From: Rostrohypoxylon terebratum
Lineage: Eukaryota > Ascomycota > Sordariomycetes > Xylariales > Hypoxylaceae
Direction: 5' to 3'
Assembly (NCBI GenBank): GCA_022497145.1
Contig: MU386015.1
Coordinates: forward strand, 1-43,253
DNA length: 43,253 nucleotides
A model generated the notes under the pieces. That model saw only the letters and a list, made by a program, of their open reading frames with translations, was not told where the DNA came from and did not search any database. The position numbers were made by a program, and so were the translations under genes. Shown in pieces: positions 20,949 to 30,832 of this stretch. The first letter of the stretch is position 1. Each line of letters begins with the position of its first letter.

Positions 20949-22011
20949 TTAGCCATAGAATTTACGCGGCCAGATATTCATAGCTGTCTTCAAGCCTTCT
21001 CTCACCGGCGAACCAGCGTGGACAGTTCGATCATCACCCGTGCCGTTCGCGAATAGATTAACCCACTATGGTGCCAAGGGGTTAGCAGTCGTTAGCAGGC
21101 ACTTCTTTGTACAAAAGTCTGAGTAATCTCAACCCCTTTTCGTGTCAGGAAGTTTGAGGAGAGAGAGAGAGAGAGAGAAAGGAAATAAAAGAAAAAAAAA
21201 GGAAAAAAAGGAAAATAATGAAGGGATTCCATACGAAAAGCGCGTTGCCGGCAATGGGTCTAAACGCCACACCGCCATCTTCATGCGTTTTCCAGAGTTG
21301 ACGCCCCTTCTGGTCATCTCTCGAAGGGACGGTAGTGTTGACGAGCGGGAACCACGTCTCTCCGCCCGTACACTGGTCTTGCAGGATGGCGAAGAAGCTA
21401 GCAATACGATTCCAGCTCTTACCGCGCCCCAGCAACCCTTCCCGTGCAGGTTGCGGGCGCTCGTACCAGTCGCGGTGCCTATTAAAGCGTTGGCCGGCCG
21501 TATAACGCACGAGCTGCGGCGGGCCGATGTCGTCCCGGGAGCGATCGAGCATCGTGCCGAGAAAGGCCTCGGCTCGCTCCAGCACACATTGTACGGCCGG
21601 GTTGTCACGCGGTAGGCCGGCCGACGAGGATGTGCGATCGGAGGTGCCTTGGTTGCGACCTTGCTTGTACACTCGAGACGGGGCGAACCGAAGCTCTCCG
21701 GCTTCTAACAGAGCATCCACTTCGGCGGCCGCGAGAAATGAGTCGATATATATGAGAAGCGGGTCGAGCGATATGATTTCGGTTGTATACGCGTGTTGAA
21801 GGCAGCTAAAGGACGGCGACGTCGGCAACGATGACGACGCGTGCTCGATGTCTTGACCGAAAGTCTCCGAGGTCGACGAGGAATAGGATATGAGATATGA
21901 GGATAAGGATGTGAGATGTAAGGATACGAGATGATAAAAAACTGGTGCTGACGCAGCAATTATAGTGATGATAAGAGCCGAGATACCTGGTGGCCGGATT
22001 GCTGGAGCCAT
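20949..22011 (-). CDS. Prolyl 4-hydroxylase-like 2-oxoglutarate/Fe(II) dioxygenase
   Basis: Two exons (22011-21235 and 21065-20949) with a 169-bp intron (GTATGG...CCATAG) give 297 residues. The enzyme would hydroxylate a protein or small molecule using Fe(II), 2-oxoglutarate and O2; the substrate is unknown. A hydrophobic segment at about residues 9-35 suggests a signal anchor into the ER. The catalytic domain (about 85-297) has the HxD iron ligands H179 and D181 (NRHRDWYERP), GGETWFP, the distal iron ligand H275 (TVHAGSP) and the 2-oxoglutarate-binding K285 (EGLK), ending MNIWPRKFYG. The distal His and Lys lie in exon 2, so splicing is essential. The intron has a strong polypyrimidine/CT repeat. 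Unspliced RNA would encode a hydrophobic tail instead of the active-site end. Confidence 0.9.
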
Positions 22012-22779
22012 GACTGTTTCGTAAAGTAGCAGACGCTTTTATGACGGCCTTTTTTTTCCCTTTTTTTTCTTTTTTCTTTTTTCCTTTTTTTCTTCTTCTT
22101 ATGTAGCAGTTACGATACGAAGCAACGAGCGAGGCAATACAACCGACCTTGTATTGCAATGATTGACAACATACTGAGTTGGCTTCCTATTTAGTTTCCA
22201 GAAACATATGACCCTCTCGGCGCGTTCGGAGTACGTAGCTCCGAAAAGATTTTGTAGACGGCCGTCGATGGTGTCGATGGTAGCCATTGCCGGTGTCATG
22301 GACGGTGACACTACATACAGGCTGAAGAAGCGTGAACTTGTTGGAGTGGAATGTAACGCATTCCGAGGACTACTAGGTACGAATTAGCTATTGGATGATT
22401 AGATGTGACATATTACTTCAAATAATACTCCAATCCCACGTTCGGATGGAACATTGGTGCCGACCAACAGTCTCAGCGGTAATGTCGTGAGCCCCTTCGC
22501 TACTAAATTCATAAAACTACCAACGGCTGCTGATACACTATATTGAGTTGCCTTCTTAATTAAAATTATGTACGATTATAATATCATTCCTTCTACTTAC
22601 TGACATACCTAGTAACTAGTTCCTTACATCTATTTATGCCTATAGGTATTGGAAGAGAGGATAAGTTTTTATCATTTTCTCTATTTTTATTTTCCCTACT
22701 GTTGAAAAAGGGGTATATAAAAAAGGGAGGGCCACGGGAAGAGACAGTGCTAGGTACAAAAAAATGAATTATACGATTC
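22012..22779. other. Intergenic region
   Basis: No gene is supported between the dioxygenase start and the tRNA. A T-rich pyrimidine tract (22047-22100) lies immediately upstream of the minus-strand dioxygenase start, in purine-rich form on the coding strand. Confidence 0.45.
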
Positions 22780-22871
22780 TCTCGATCGGGGAATTGAACC
22801 CCGGCCACCTGCGAATTCAACCCTTGAAGGGTATTGACAAGCAGGTATCCTAACCACTAGACGAATCGAGA
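22780..22871 (-). tRNA. tRNA-Asp: tRNA-Asp (GTC) with a 21-nt intron
   Basis: On the minus strand the acceptor stem TCTCGAT pairs with ATCGAGA. The D arm contains AGTGGTTAGGA. The anticodon stem CCTGC/GCAGG encloses loop TTGTCA...C with anticodon GTC. The T arm is CGGGG-TTCAATT-CCCCG. A 21-nt insert (from ATACCC to GAATT) follows A37, the canonical position of nuclear tRNA introns. Internal A and B boxes are intact, and no CCA is encoded, as expected for a eukaryote. Confidence 0.9.
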
Positions 22872-23432
22872 ATTTGAGTCAGTACCTACATAATCGTAGG
22901 CGCTAATTGTCCCTGGCGCAGTGGAGCTGAGCAACCGTTATAAAATCTCTGTCTTCTTAACTCCCTACATATCCTACATATCCCATGGATATCGATCAAG
23001 ATTGTGTGACTTATACCTAGGGTCCTAGGTCATCCATGCCTTGCCTATAATGACATGCCGTCATCCAGTTTCATTTTATCTACAACGAAGCCTCTACATT
23101 TGAAGTTCCTTGGGTGGTGCTCTTAACAAATTAAAATCATGTATCTAGACAATAATATGTAATTATAGGAAGTACCTACTGAATCTTATCTTAAGACTTA
23201 GGTAAGTCTTATGTACCTATGTATTCTTTTGGCTTCTGTTTTTTCTTGGGGGGGGGGTTGCTTTTCTCTTTTCTATATATATATATATATGAAAAAAAAA
23301 TCAAAGCTACGAACAGTTATTTTTGTTCTTGTTTTTACGTCCACCGCGTCCACCGCGTCCACCGCGACCAAGTGGTAAGTGGTGATCAAATGCCGTGCCG
23401 CTACAAAGAAAATATCAGTCCGAGAGTTAGAG
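22872..23432. other. Intergenic region
   Basis: No supported gene. It includes a CCTAGG pair (23014-23031), a G run followed by a TA repeat (about 23250-23290), and three to four CCACCGCGT units (23340-23367), about 65 bp before the methyltransferase start. Confidence 0.45.
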
Positions 23433-24683
23433 ATGTCGGATCACGACGTAGACCCTCGACTACTCATTCTGCGCCAGCAATATATGCAGCTGTTTGAACC
23501 AGACTTTCTAGCTTGGCCATCGCCCGATCTCCTGAAGAGCGCAGACGTGCAGAAATGGTTGCATAGACGCTTATTCGACCCAAGTTTAAACCCCTACTTA
23601 CCCTCTGATAGTTATCAATTAATTGTCTTAAAGCTGCTTCTCTATAAGATCAAGAAAGCTGCAGGTGACCTTGTGAGCCCTCTCCTCGCCTTCTCTCTCT
23701 CTCTCTCTCTCTCTCTTGTGTGTGTAGAATATTGACCTAAAGCTTCCTACGAGATCTCGTGCGTTTCGTGCAGTCTAGAGACGCACCTTGCATCGCTTAT
23801 TGGCAAATAAAGTACTATCCAACCTGGAAACCCCCGAAGAAAATGTGTATGTAACGTTTACCTGCGCGCCAGAAAAGCTCGACCTCACAAATGGATATGA
23901 TAATGATGCATCGGAGCGTACCATAACTCTCCTCGAGCGGCGACACTTGATATCGGGCTCACGGATTACGGGGTTTAAGACTTGGGAGGCATCTCTCCAC
24001 CTAGGCTCTTACCTTATGACTGCTACCGGCTCAGATCTCGTCCGGAACAAGAACGTGCTGGAGCTAGGCGCTGGCACCGGCTTCCTTACCATTCTCCTAA
24101 CCAAGCACTTGCAAGCAAACTACGTTACCGCCACTGATGGTGATGGGAAAGTCGTTGAAGCACTGAACGAGAACATTGCCTTGAACGGGCCACGTACCCA
24201 GCGTAATACTAGAACTGGTACCTTAGCCTGGGGTGCTGACCTAGAAGGGACTTGGGCAGAAGACGAATGTCTTATTCACCCGTACGATATTGTTATTGGC
24301 GCTGATATTGTAAGCTCCTTTGCTTTCATAAATCCGGAAGAGAGAACTCAACCCCTAATCTACATAACTTTGTAGATATACGACCAGGTAGCCATATCGG
24401 ATCTTGTATCGACACTTCGTAGACTCTTCCATATGAGACCGGAGCTTAGGGCTCTCATCTCAGGTGTCGTCCGGAACGCTGAAACATTCCAAATGTTCAA
24501 AAATGAGTGCGGTATACATTTCACTCTCCATTGATGTTCAAATAAACATTCTAACCTCTCCCAGCTTCTCGTCACTTTACCATTGAAGACATCGAATTCG
24601 AGCCAAAGTCGATCCGACAGCAGAGATCACTCTTCTATGCGGCAGCTATGCCTATAAAGATACTATCTATCACTCGCTCGTGA
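23433..24683 (+). CDS. FAM86/EEF2KMT-type protein-lysine methyltransferase (Efm3-like)
   Basis: Four exons (23433-23672, 23779-24309, 24376-24511, 24565-24683) give 341 residues. The family methylates a lysine of elongation factor 2 using S-adenosylmethionine. The N-terminal part (LRQQYMQLFEPDFLAWPSP) fits the FAM86 helical domain. The seven-beta-strand methyltransferase core has GFKTWEASLHLGSYL (about residue 145), the SAM-binding motif LELGAGTG (174-181), ATDGDG, and IGADI at the end of exon 2, finishing with AMPIKIL. The chosen first intron (GTGAGC...TCTAG, 106 bp, with a CT/GT repeat) is the one that removes the in-frame TAG at 23776; ending it at the earlier TGTAG would leave that stop in the protein. 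The start ATG is chosen by resemblance to homologues. Which protein it modifies is inferred from family only. Confidence 0.8.
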
Positions 24684-25146
24684 TTCCTCGCTGAGTACAC
24701 CGTTAAGGGGAGGAAAAGGCCGGGTTACTTCTGTCCCTGGCACGGGCGTACCAAAATATAAGGCCATGGAGGAGGTAGATATATACCTAGGGACAAAATA
24801 CGAAACACGGGATGCGGATTATTAAGAGAATTACTCAGCGTATATTGACTTTCGAAGCACCATCAATCTACGAGGACATGAATTTGTTTCAACTACTTGC
24901 TCCAGATATCCATTCACACTAGGTATGTAATATTGGGACAGCCATTAGCTAATACGAAGTGGGTGACTTCAAAGGAGAAAGGGCCTATTAATGCAATATC
25001 TAACTAAGGGCACCTAGACAAGTTGATCTTCATGGTTTCCTTCTTAGCCTGCCTCAGGAAAAAAAACACATTCGATATACAAGGTCAAGCTTAAAAATAG
25101 TTTGAGTTATATGCCATCTATTATAGCGACCTCTATAGTAGGGTGA
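24684..25146. other. Convergent intergenic spacer
   Basis: About 460 bp between the stops of the methyltransferase and carboxypeptidase genes. Nothing beyond presumed 3' UTRs is recognised. Confidence 0.5.
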
Positions 25147-27340
25147 TTAGAAGTGTATCAGGATCAATACCAAAACCCACGTTCCTAGGATCCGTATGTC
25201 AATCCAGCCTATCCTGGTTGCAGCAACATCACCTGTGGCCGAGGCGCCCTCGCTGTCAGCAGTAGGCGAAGGATTGCTTTGGGAACCGCTAGCTGTGTCG
25301 TCGCGACCAAATATCTCTGGGAAGAGAAGAGTAGAGTTCTTATCTTTGACAATACCGCTAATTATGATAGCCGTGCCGTCGAGTATGCTCTCTATCTGTC
25401 CCTCGGTGCAAGTGGAAGTATCGTACACGTAACAGAAATGCAAGAGATCCGGCGGGTCTTCGTTCTTGATCGCCCACGTGTCGACTGGCCCCTCTGTCGC
25501 GTATTCGGGATGATCGAGAAGATCAACGGTACCAGTTGCGATATCCTTGTTAAATAGGGCGCGGTGGAACATCTTATACGCCGTCTCTGGTTGGTACGCG
25601 GGGACTTCGTGCCCGGCCTCGTACACACGAGAGAACGAAAAGTTTCCATACTGACGGACCTGCCCCCCGACGTACGTATCGTTCACCACGATGTCAGTGT
25701 ACCCCGCAGCGTGGAACTTTTCAGTGCCGGTGTAGTTGACGGCCAAGCTCACAGCCTCACCACCAATCCAGTTGCACGCGTAATCTCGGTCGCCGTACAT
25801 GAGGTGGACCTTGATTCCGTTTTCAAGCAGAAAAGTTAGGTCTTCAATCCACCCTGGCCGGGGATAGTCTCCTATAGCCCTAAAAGCAGACGCCACGGCA
25901 CTTGAAGACTGGGTGTAGTTTAAAGGCACGCCGATAGCTTTCTGGACGTGAGGTTGGTTGAGGTAGAGTCCAAAGAATGGGGCTGGAAAGGGGTTGGGAT
26001 CGAGGGATGCGTAATCGTAATAATTACGACCCGAATACTCCAGATATGGCCCCCTCACGTTAGTAGAGCAGAATGTCTCCGCGTCTGAACATACTTTGTT
26101 TACGGTATCGTTGATGCCAACGTTGTCGGGGTCGTATATGAGCGCGAGGGCGCGGCAATCATTGATCTGATCACGACACCCGGCAGGCCTCTCGAGGGCG
26201 TCTACCATCTGCAAATAGATGGTTTCGTTGACGGTTTCCAAGCCATACGTGTTGTTGTAGGCTATGTGCGGGTAAGCGGGCCATTGGACTTGGCGGTCGA
26301 TGCAGGAGTTGATGAGGATAAGAGTGTCAAGGTTGAGGACATAATTCTCTCCGTCCGCGGTGCCGTTCCAGGTCCCATTCTTGATCTTCTGGTTTTGCTC
26401 TTCGAAGAAGGCAGTGAACTCTGGCCCGTACCTACCACCGTACGATTCCGTAGCTAGACTAATCCTAGAATCGTTGGGATGATATCCGGGAAACTCCTGA
26501 AACCAAGCTTGTGCAAAGTGCCACAAGGCAATGGCGGCATTGCGAGTGCCTCTCGCTGTCTGGCTGCTATTTTGACTTGGATATGTGCCGACTAGTAGGG
26601 TTGTGTTTTGCTCGGGGATAGGACTAGACTCGTCGAGCTTAACGACCTCGCCAGATATAAGATCCGCTGTGATATTTTGCAACGTGTCATACGAGAAGCC
26701 TACTTGAGCCGGCTGATCAAGAAACAGCATATTGACTTGCTCCAATGTTAGCGAGGAGTCATTTGCATCTCCAATGGCTTAGACGGCCCCTCGAAAGCTT
26801 GTTCGGTTGACTTACCGTCTGTGTTCCATGCCCATGGACTCAATGTAGTTGAATTGGAGTCAGAATTGACATAACAGGGGCCATTCTCGGTGAAGAGCCC
26901 ATACAAAGAGCTACTCCCAGGGCCGCCATTGAGCCAGATAGACAACGGCGCATTCTCGGGATCGTTCCGGGCTTCGAAGAACCAGAAGAAGGTATTTATA
27001 GGGTAGTCCTGTTCTTCGCCCAGGTCCTCGAGTGACTTGGGCGGGAGATGGACGTATCCAGCGTAAGATTTAACGCCTGGTGTTGTCTCACATATACCCG
27101 GCTTAGAAAATGTTAGGCACCTAGAATTACTATCGTTCCGTATCGTTTCGTATTGTTCCTTACTTCTTTGTAGCTGATCGTGACCCCATTTCCAAATCTC
27201 GATTCCAGAACGGTGACACCTTCTGGTGTGGGGGGGAATTGAGCTCGACCGGCTTGGATCGATAAAGAAACAAGAAACAGAAAAAACTGTGAGATAGTAT
27301 GAGACCCGGCCGATAACATCTCCAACGAAGCTGGAATCAT
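25147..27340 (-). CDS. Serine carboxypeptidase (peptidase S10), secreted, probable GPI anchor
   Basis: Three exons (27340-27164, 27101-26816, 26768-25147) give 694 residues. The enzyme removes C-terminal amino acids from peptides outside the cell or at the wall. A signal peptide ends near GRA-QFPP; the upstream frame has no earlier ATG, and the ATG at 27319 is an equally good start. Family blocks are YKEPGICETTPGVKSYAGYV, WLNGGPGSSS and NMLFLDQPAQVGFSY. The catalytic triad is S263 (ATESYGGRYG), D483 (YGDRDYACNW) and H541 (EAGHEVPAYQP). A Ser/Gly/Ala-rich stretch followed by a C-terminal hydrophobic tail (ILGTWVLVLILIHF) suggests GPI attachment. There are many N-glycosylation sequons. Introns are 62 and 47 bp; the second has a weak branch site but restores the frame exactly. 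Confidence 0.9.
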
Positions 27341-28489
27341 GCACTGTCGAGGAGGAGTTCTCAGCAATTTCACACCTCGAGGCGGTCAACCTGGGTCCTG
27401 GGTCCTGGGTATACCCAGGTTTATATTCACATAGCAGCTCGTCTATTCGTCCATTCGTCTATTCGTACAAGCTTGGCATATTGATCCATTCCCCGCACTT
27501 CCGCCATTTGTGGACAATTGCACCACTCGTAGCCTGGCATCGCCGTTAGCTGGATAGGTATGTATACTACCTAGGTAGGTAGGTAAGTAGTAGGTAGGTA
27601 GGTAGGTAGGTAGGTAGGTAAGGTTATGTGTAGGACTAGGACTGTACGAAGAATTGAGACGAGATAAGAGGGTCAACGAGATCGGACCAACCTACGACCA
27701 CCACCTTGGACTTTCCCTGAAAGATAGCCTGTTTGGGGCACAATTCAGGAAGGTAACAATAGCCCTAGGGGAGCATATTGTCCGACCTAGGACCTACCCT
27801 AGATATCTCCATGGATACCTACCTATGGTCCTACATAATGTATACTATGGATACATCTGTACATGCCTACAAGGTAGGACCTAGGTACTACTAGGTACTA
27901 GTATATACTAGTAGGTATATAAGTATATAAGCCACCCTGCCACCCAAGAAGCTTATGCAACATTCAAGAGCTACCCCGCATAAAGATACCCGTCATACCT
28001 ATGGACTGGTGTTTGGAGACTACCTAGCTACATACCTATGTAGATAGATGGGATAGACGGGCTAGGTCATCGCCAGATAGCACCGTACTATCAAGTTTGT
28101 ATAGGGGTTTTATAACCTTTAAGCAGCCTTGGACACCCATAAAACAATGTGCGTTAGGTGTCTAGAATATCCCTCTCTCATCTCTTTAATTACCTCTAAA
28201 AGGCCGGCAGATTTCTAGTCCTGCTCGACTCTAACAAATTCCTATTTTATTGGTCACTCCCCAACCGTCTTTCCGAAACGAAATCTCAACGCCAACCAGT
28301 AATATGGGCGTGACTATCCGATGACCTGCTATCCCCTGCATGCTCCAGACCCAAGGTTGTCTCTGATATGGACAGACTTTTTTTCGTGCTCGTAAAAAAA
28401 AAATCCCATACAACATAATTGACAAACGCTCCAAATGCCACGAAACAACCCAAAACAATACTCCAAGCCGCAACGCGTACCGTCTTCCT
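27341..28489. other. Intergenic region with TAGG microsatellite
   Basis: About 1.15 kb between the carboxypeptidase start and the stop of the LisH-like gene; both are on the minus strand. It contains a TAGG/TACC microsatellite (27570-27622) and scattered CCTAGG palindromes (27785-27910). No gene is supported. Confidence 0.5.
27570..27622. repeat. TAGG microsatellite
   Basis: Repeated TAGG units, interrupted once by AAGTAG, lie about 230 bp upstream of the carboxypeptidase start. Confidence 0.85.
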
Positions 28490-30832
28490 CTAAATGGCCC
28501 AACTTCCTCTCCTAGCCCTAACGCCCCAAGCCATCTCACCAAAACCGGTATCATTAAGGCTCGGGTGTTGGCGTGCCCACTCTCGTATGTACAATTTGAG
28601 AGCGATCCAACGCGGTGGCTTCGGTTTCCTACGAGTCCTCCTCTCGTCTTCCTCCGGCGAACGGAACTGCGCATCTTCGCCGCTGTCGGAATCGCTAATC
28701 GAATGTCCATGTCCCTTGCGGATGCTCATCTCCATATGCAACATGAAACCTTTCTCGACCTTCAGATTATCATCTTTGCGTAGCTCCTCGATATCAAGCC
28801 CACTAATCTTACTTAGTTCCAAGTCGAAGGCACGCGCCGTGGCGGGATACCCAAGGCTTATGTAGTTGTATACCTGTGTCACAAAGGCGTCGTCAAACTC
28901 GGCTGCTATCCGTTCCTCGAGCTCCTTGCGAGCCTTCTCCTTCTTCAGCCGTTCGTCTAGTCTCGTGAGCATGTATAGACCCCTCTGTTGGCTATGTCGG
29001 TTCGTTGGGGACGCGGCCCCGGGCGACTGTGTACCAGTCATGACACCACTTATGCTCATCGAAGCGGTGAAGGCAGCCGAGAATGGATCGCTTGGCGAAG
29101 CCGGCTCCTGGGGAGTCATAAGAAGATTAAGTCCCGTGTGCGCCGTGTCTACGGTAATGTTAGCTTTGGCGGAGCAGTACCCGCGCCACAGCCCCGTGGT
29201 TCCCGTAACGTCTCGGCGATGTTCCGCGGGCTTGTCACCGGCGCAATATCGCTGACTCGGCTGCATCCGTGTCTGCTTTGGGCTGGGACAGATGCGGAAC
29301 GTCAGGTCGCCTCCAAGCATGGGCGGAGAGGCTGCCATGCGCATTTTTTTCATCTGAGGGTCTTCAGGTTCATTGTTGCGGAAGGCAAAGGGGATGCCGA
29401 AGGGACTGGCACGTAAGCCGGCCTCCGTTGCGGCGCGTGGCGAGGGTGCGCGAGGGTGCGAGTCCACTCTAGCTAGCAGGGCCGGCGACGATGTGCTCGC
29501 CACCGAGCTTGGGGCATCCCGCATCTCTTCATCGAAAGATGTCCTTGCAGCGGACGTCGTCCACAGCGGATCCGCAGGCGGAGGTGCTATGTCCATATGA
29601 TCTGGGCTCTCGTCAATGCTCATCCTCTCCTGTCTAGACTGAGCCAGTTTTTCTGCATGCGCTCGCATTTCCTTAACTGCCCAGCCTGGGTCGGACTCCT
29701 TACGGCGTAGAAGCTGCGAGGTACCATGTCTCAATCGTTCGTCTAGGGGGTCGTCGTCCTCGGAATTGTCTCTAACAAGGAAGTGTTCCACGCCTTCAGG
29801 CCGCACACCGTTGGGAAATGCTGCCATAGCCGCTTCCAGCTCACGCTGTCTCTGGGCCTCCCGGGCGGCTACGGCCAGCAGGTAACCCGAGAATTCCTCA
29901 TCACAGGACTCCCTCCTGTCACGAAGATGGTAGTGTCTACTGCTCCACGAATCCCCGGCGTCCTCTTCCTCTTCTTGTTCCGGAATGCCAGTGGATAACG
30001 CAGGCGCTCCGATGCTAAGAGCGGAGGCCTCTTCGTTGTCGTCATTTTCCTCGGAAGACTTTTCCGACTCGGAAGATAGAATGGTATCGAGGTCGGGGGT
30101 GTAAGATTGCCGAGTACCTCTCCGAGTGTTTGGGTGCGGTTTCATGGATTGTTGTCGGCGCGGCGTAAGCAAACCTTCACTGTCACCGGCAGTGTTTGGC
30201 ACGCCGGTAACAGCAGGACGAGGAACAGCTTTTCGCTTTGGTTTCGGGGCGTAGATATGATTTGTGCCCGGAGTGATATCAGTCTTGTCAATTGGCTTCG
30301 TAGCCGGTCCTGGTTGGTTGGCCTTCTTGGATCTTCGCGTTGTCTCGATCAATTGCGGAGCAAATTTCCGTCTCGGTTTGTTCTGAGATTGTTCGGAATG
30401 TTCGTGATCGCCTTGTCGTTCCAATCTGAAAGAAAAAGATGGCTGCGGGGTTGTTGGTGAGGGGTCTGGGGTCAATTCGGCGGTAGGACCCAGGGGATTC
30501 TTTCTGTTACCGCTCACTCTATAAGAGTCGAAGGTAGTTTCGATTGGCACAGGGGCAAAGCGCCGAATAGGTTTCGGCGGTGCCGGCTGAGGCGCATCCG
30601 GCATTTCGGTATCGTCCACCTGAACAGAGACATCACGCGTAGGCCTCCTTGTAGAGTTGACGGTAGAATCCGGAGGTGTCGTAAGTTGAAGCGGTTGCTT
30701 TTTACTAGAAGATTTCACGGATTCTTCGACGAGTTGTGGAGCAAATCGACGACGAGGTTTCGCCGCTGGAGCTGGTTGAGGGATGGGATTTAAAATGTCA
30801 CCATGCATCAATTCGTCATCACCAGATGCCAT
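28490..30832 (-). CDS. LisH-like, largely disordered fungal protein with repeated RRxFAPxxIE motifs
   Basis: A single exon gives 780 residues from the ATG at 30832 (MASGDDELMHGD); the frame continues upstream but without another ATG. Three near-copies of a short motif occur: RRRFAPQLVEE (about 27-37), IRRFAPVPIETT (89-100) and RRKFAPQLIETT (154-165), with a weaker fourth (KRKAVPRP, about 199). The middle is Ser/Pro/acidic and probably disordered. Near the C-terminus, FVTQVYNYISLGYPATARAF followed by ELSKISGL resembles a LisH dimerisation helix pair, and the end (EWARQHPS...VRARRGSWAI) looks conserved. I recognise the layout from uncharacterised ascomycete proteins; its function is unknown. 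LisH motifs usually mediate dimerisation in complexes with microtubules, chromatin or ubiquitin ligases, which is inference here. Confidence 0.8.
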   Translation of the reverse strand: MASGDDELMHGDILNPIPQPAPAAKPRRRFAPQLVEESVKSSSKKQPLQLTTPPDSTVNSTRRPTRDVSVQVDDTEMPDAPQPAPPKPIRRFAPVPIETTFDSYRVSGNRKNPLGPTAELTPDPSPTTPQPSFSFRLERQGDHEHSEQSQNKPRRKFAPQLIETTRRSKKANQPGPATKPIDKTDITPGTNHIYAPKPKRKAVPRPAVTGVPNTAGDSEGLLTPRRQQSMKPHPNTRRGTRQSYTPDLDTILSSESEKSSEENDDNEEASALSIGAPALSTGIPEQEEEEDAGDSWSSRHYHLRDRRESCDEEFSGYLLAVAAREAQRQRELEAAMAAFPNGVRPEGVEHFLVRDNSEDDDPLDERLRHGTSQLLRRKESDPGWAVKEMRAHAEKLAQSRQERMSIDESPDHMDIAPPPADPLWTTSAARTSFDEEMRDAPSSVASTSSPALLARVDSHPRAPSPRAATEAGLRASPFGIPFAFRNNEPEDPQMKKMRMAASPPMLGGDLTFRICPSPKQTRMQPSQRYCAGDKPAEHRRDVTGTTGLWRGYCSAKANITVDTAHTGLNLLMTPQEPASPSDPFSAAFTASMSISGVMTGTQSPGAASPTNRHSQQRGLYMLTRLDERLKKEKARKELEERIAAEFDDAFVTQVYNYISLGYPATARAFDLELSKISGLDIEELRKDDNLKVEKGFMLHMEMSIRKGHGHSISDSDSGEDAQFRSPEEDERRTRRKPKPPRWIALKLYIREWARQHPSLNDTGFGEMAWGVRARRGSWAI

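Noticed and set aside
21142..21615. 157-codon plus-strand frame
   Set aside because: It is antisense to the dioxygenase exon, which has family motifs and catalytic residues.
28231..28710. Minus-strand frame overlapping the 3' end of the LisH-like gene
   Set aside because: It overlaps a better supported gene in another frame and has no recognisable motif.
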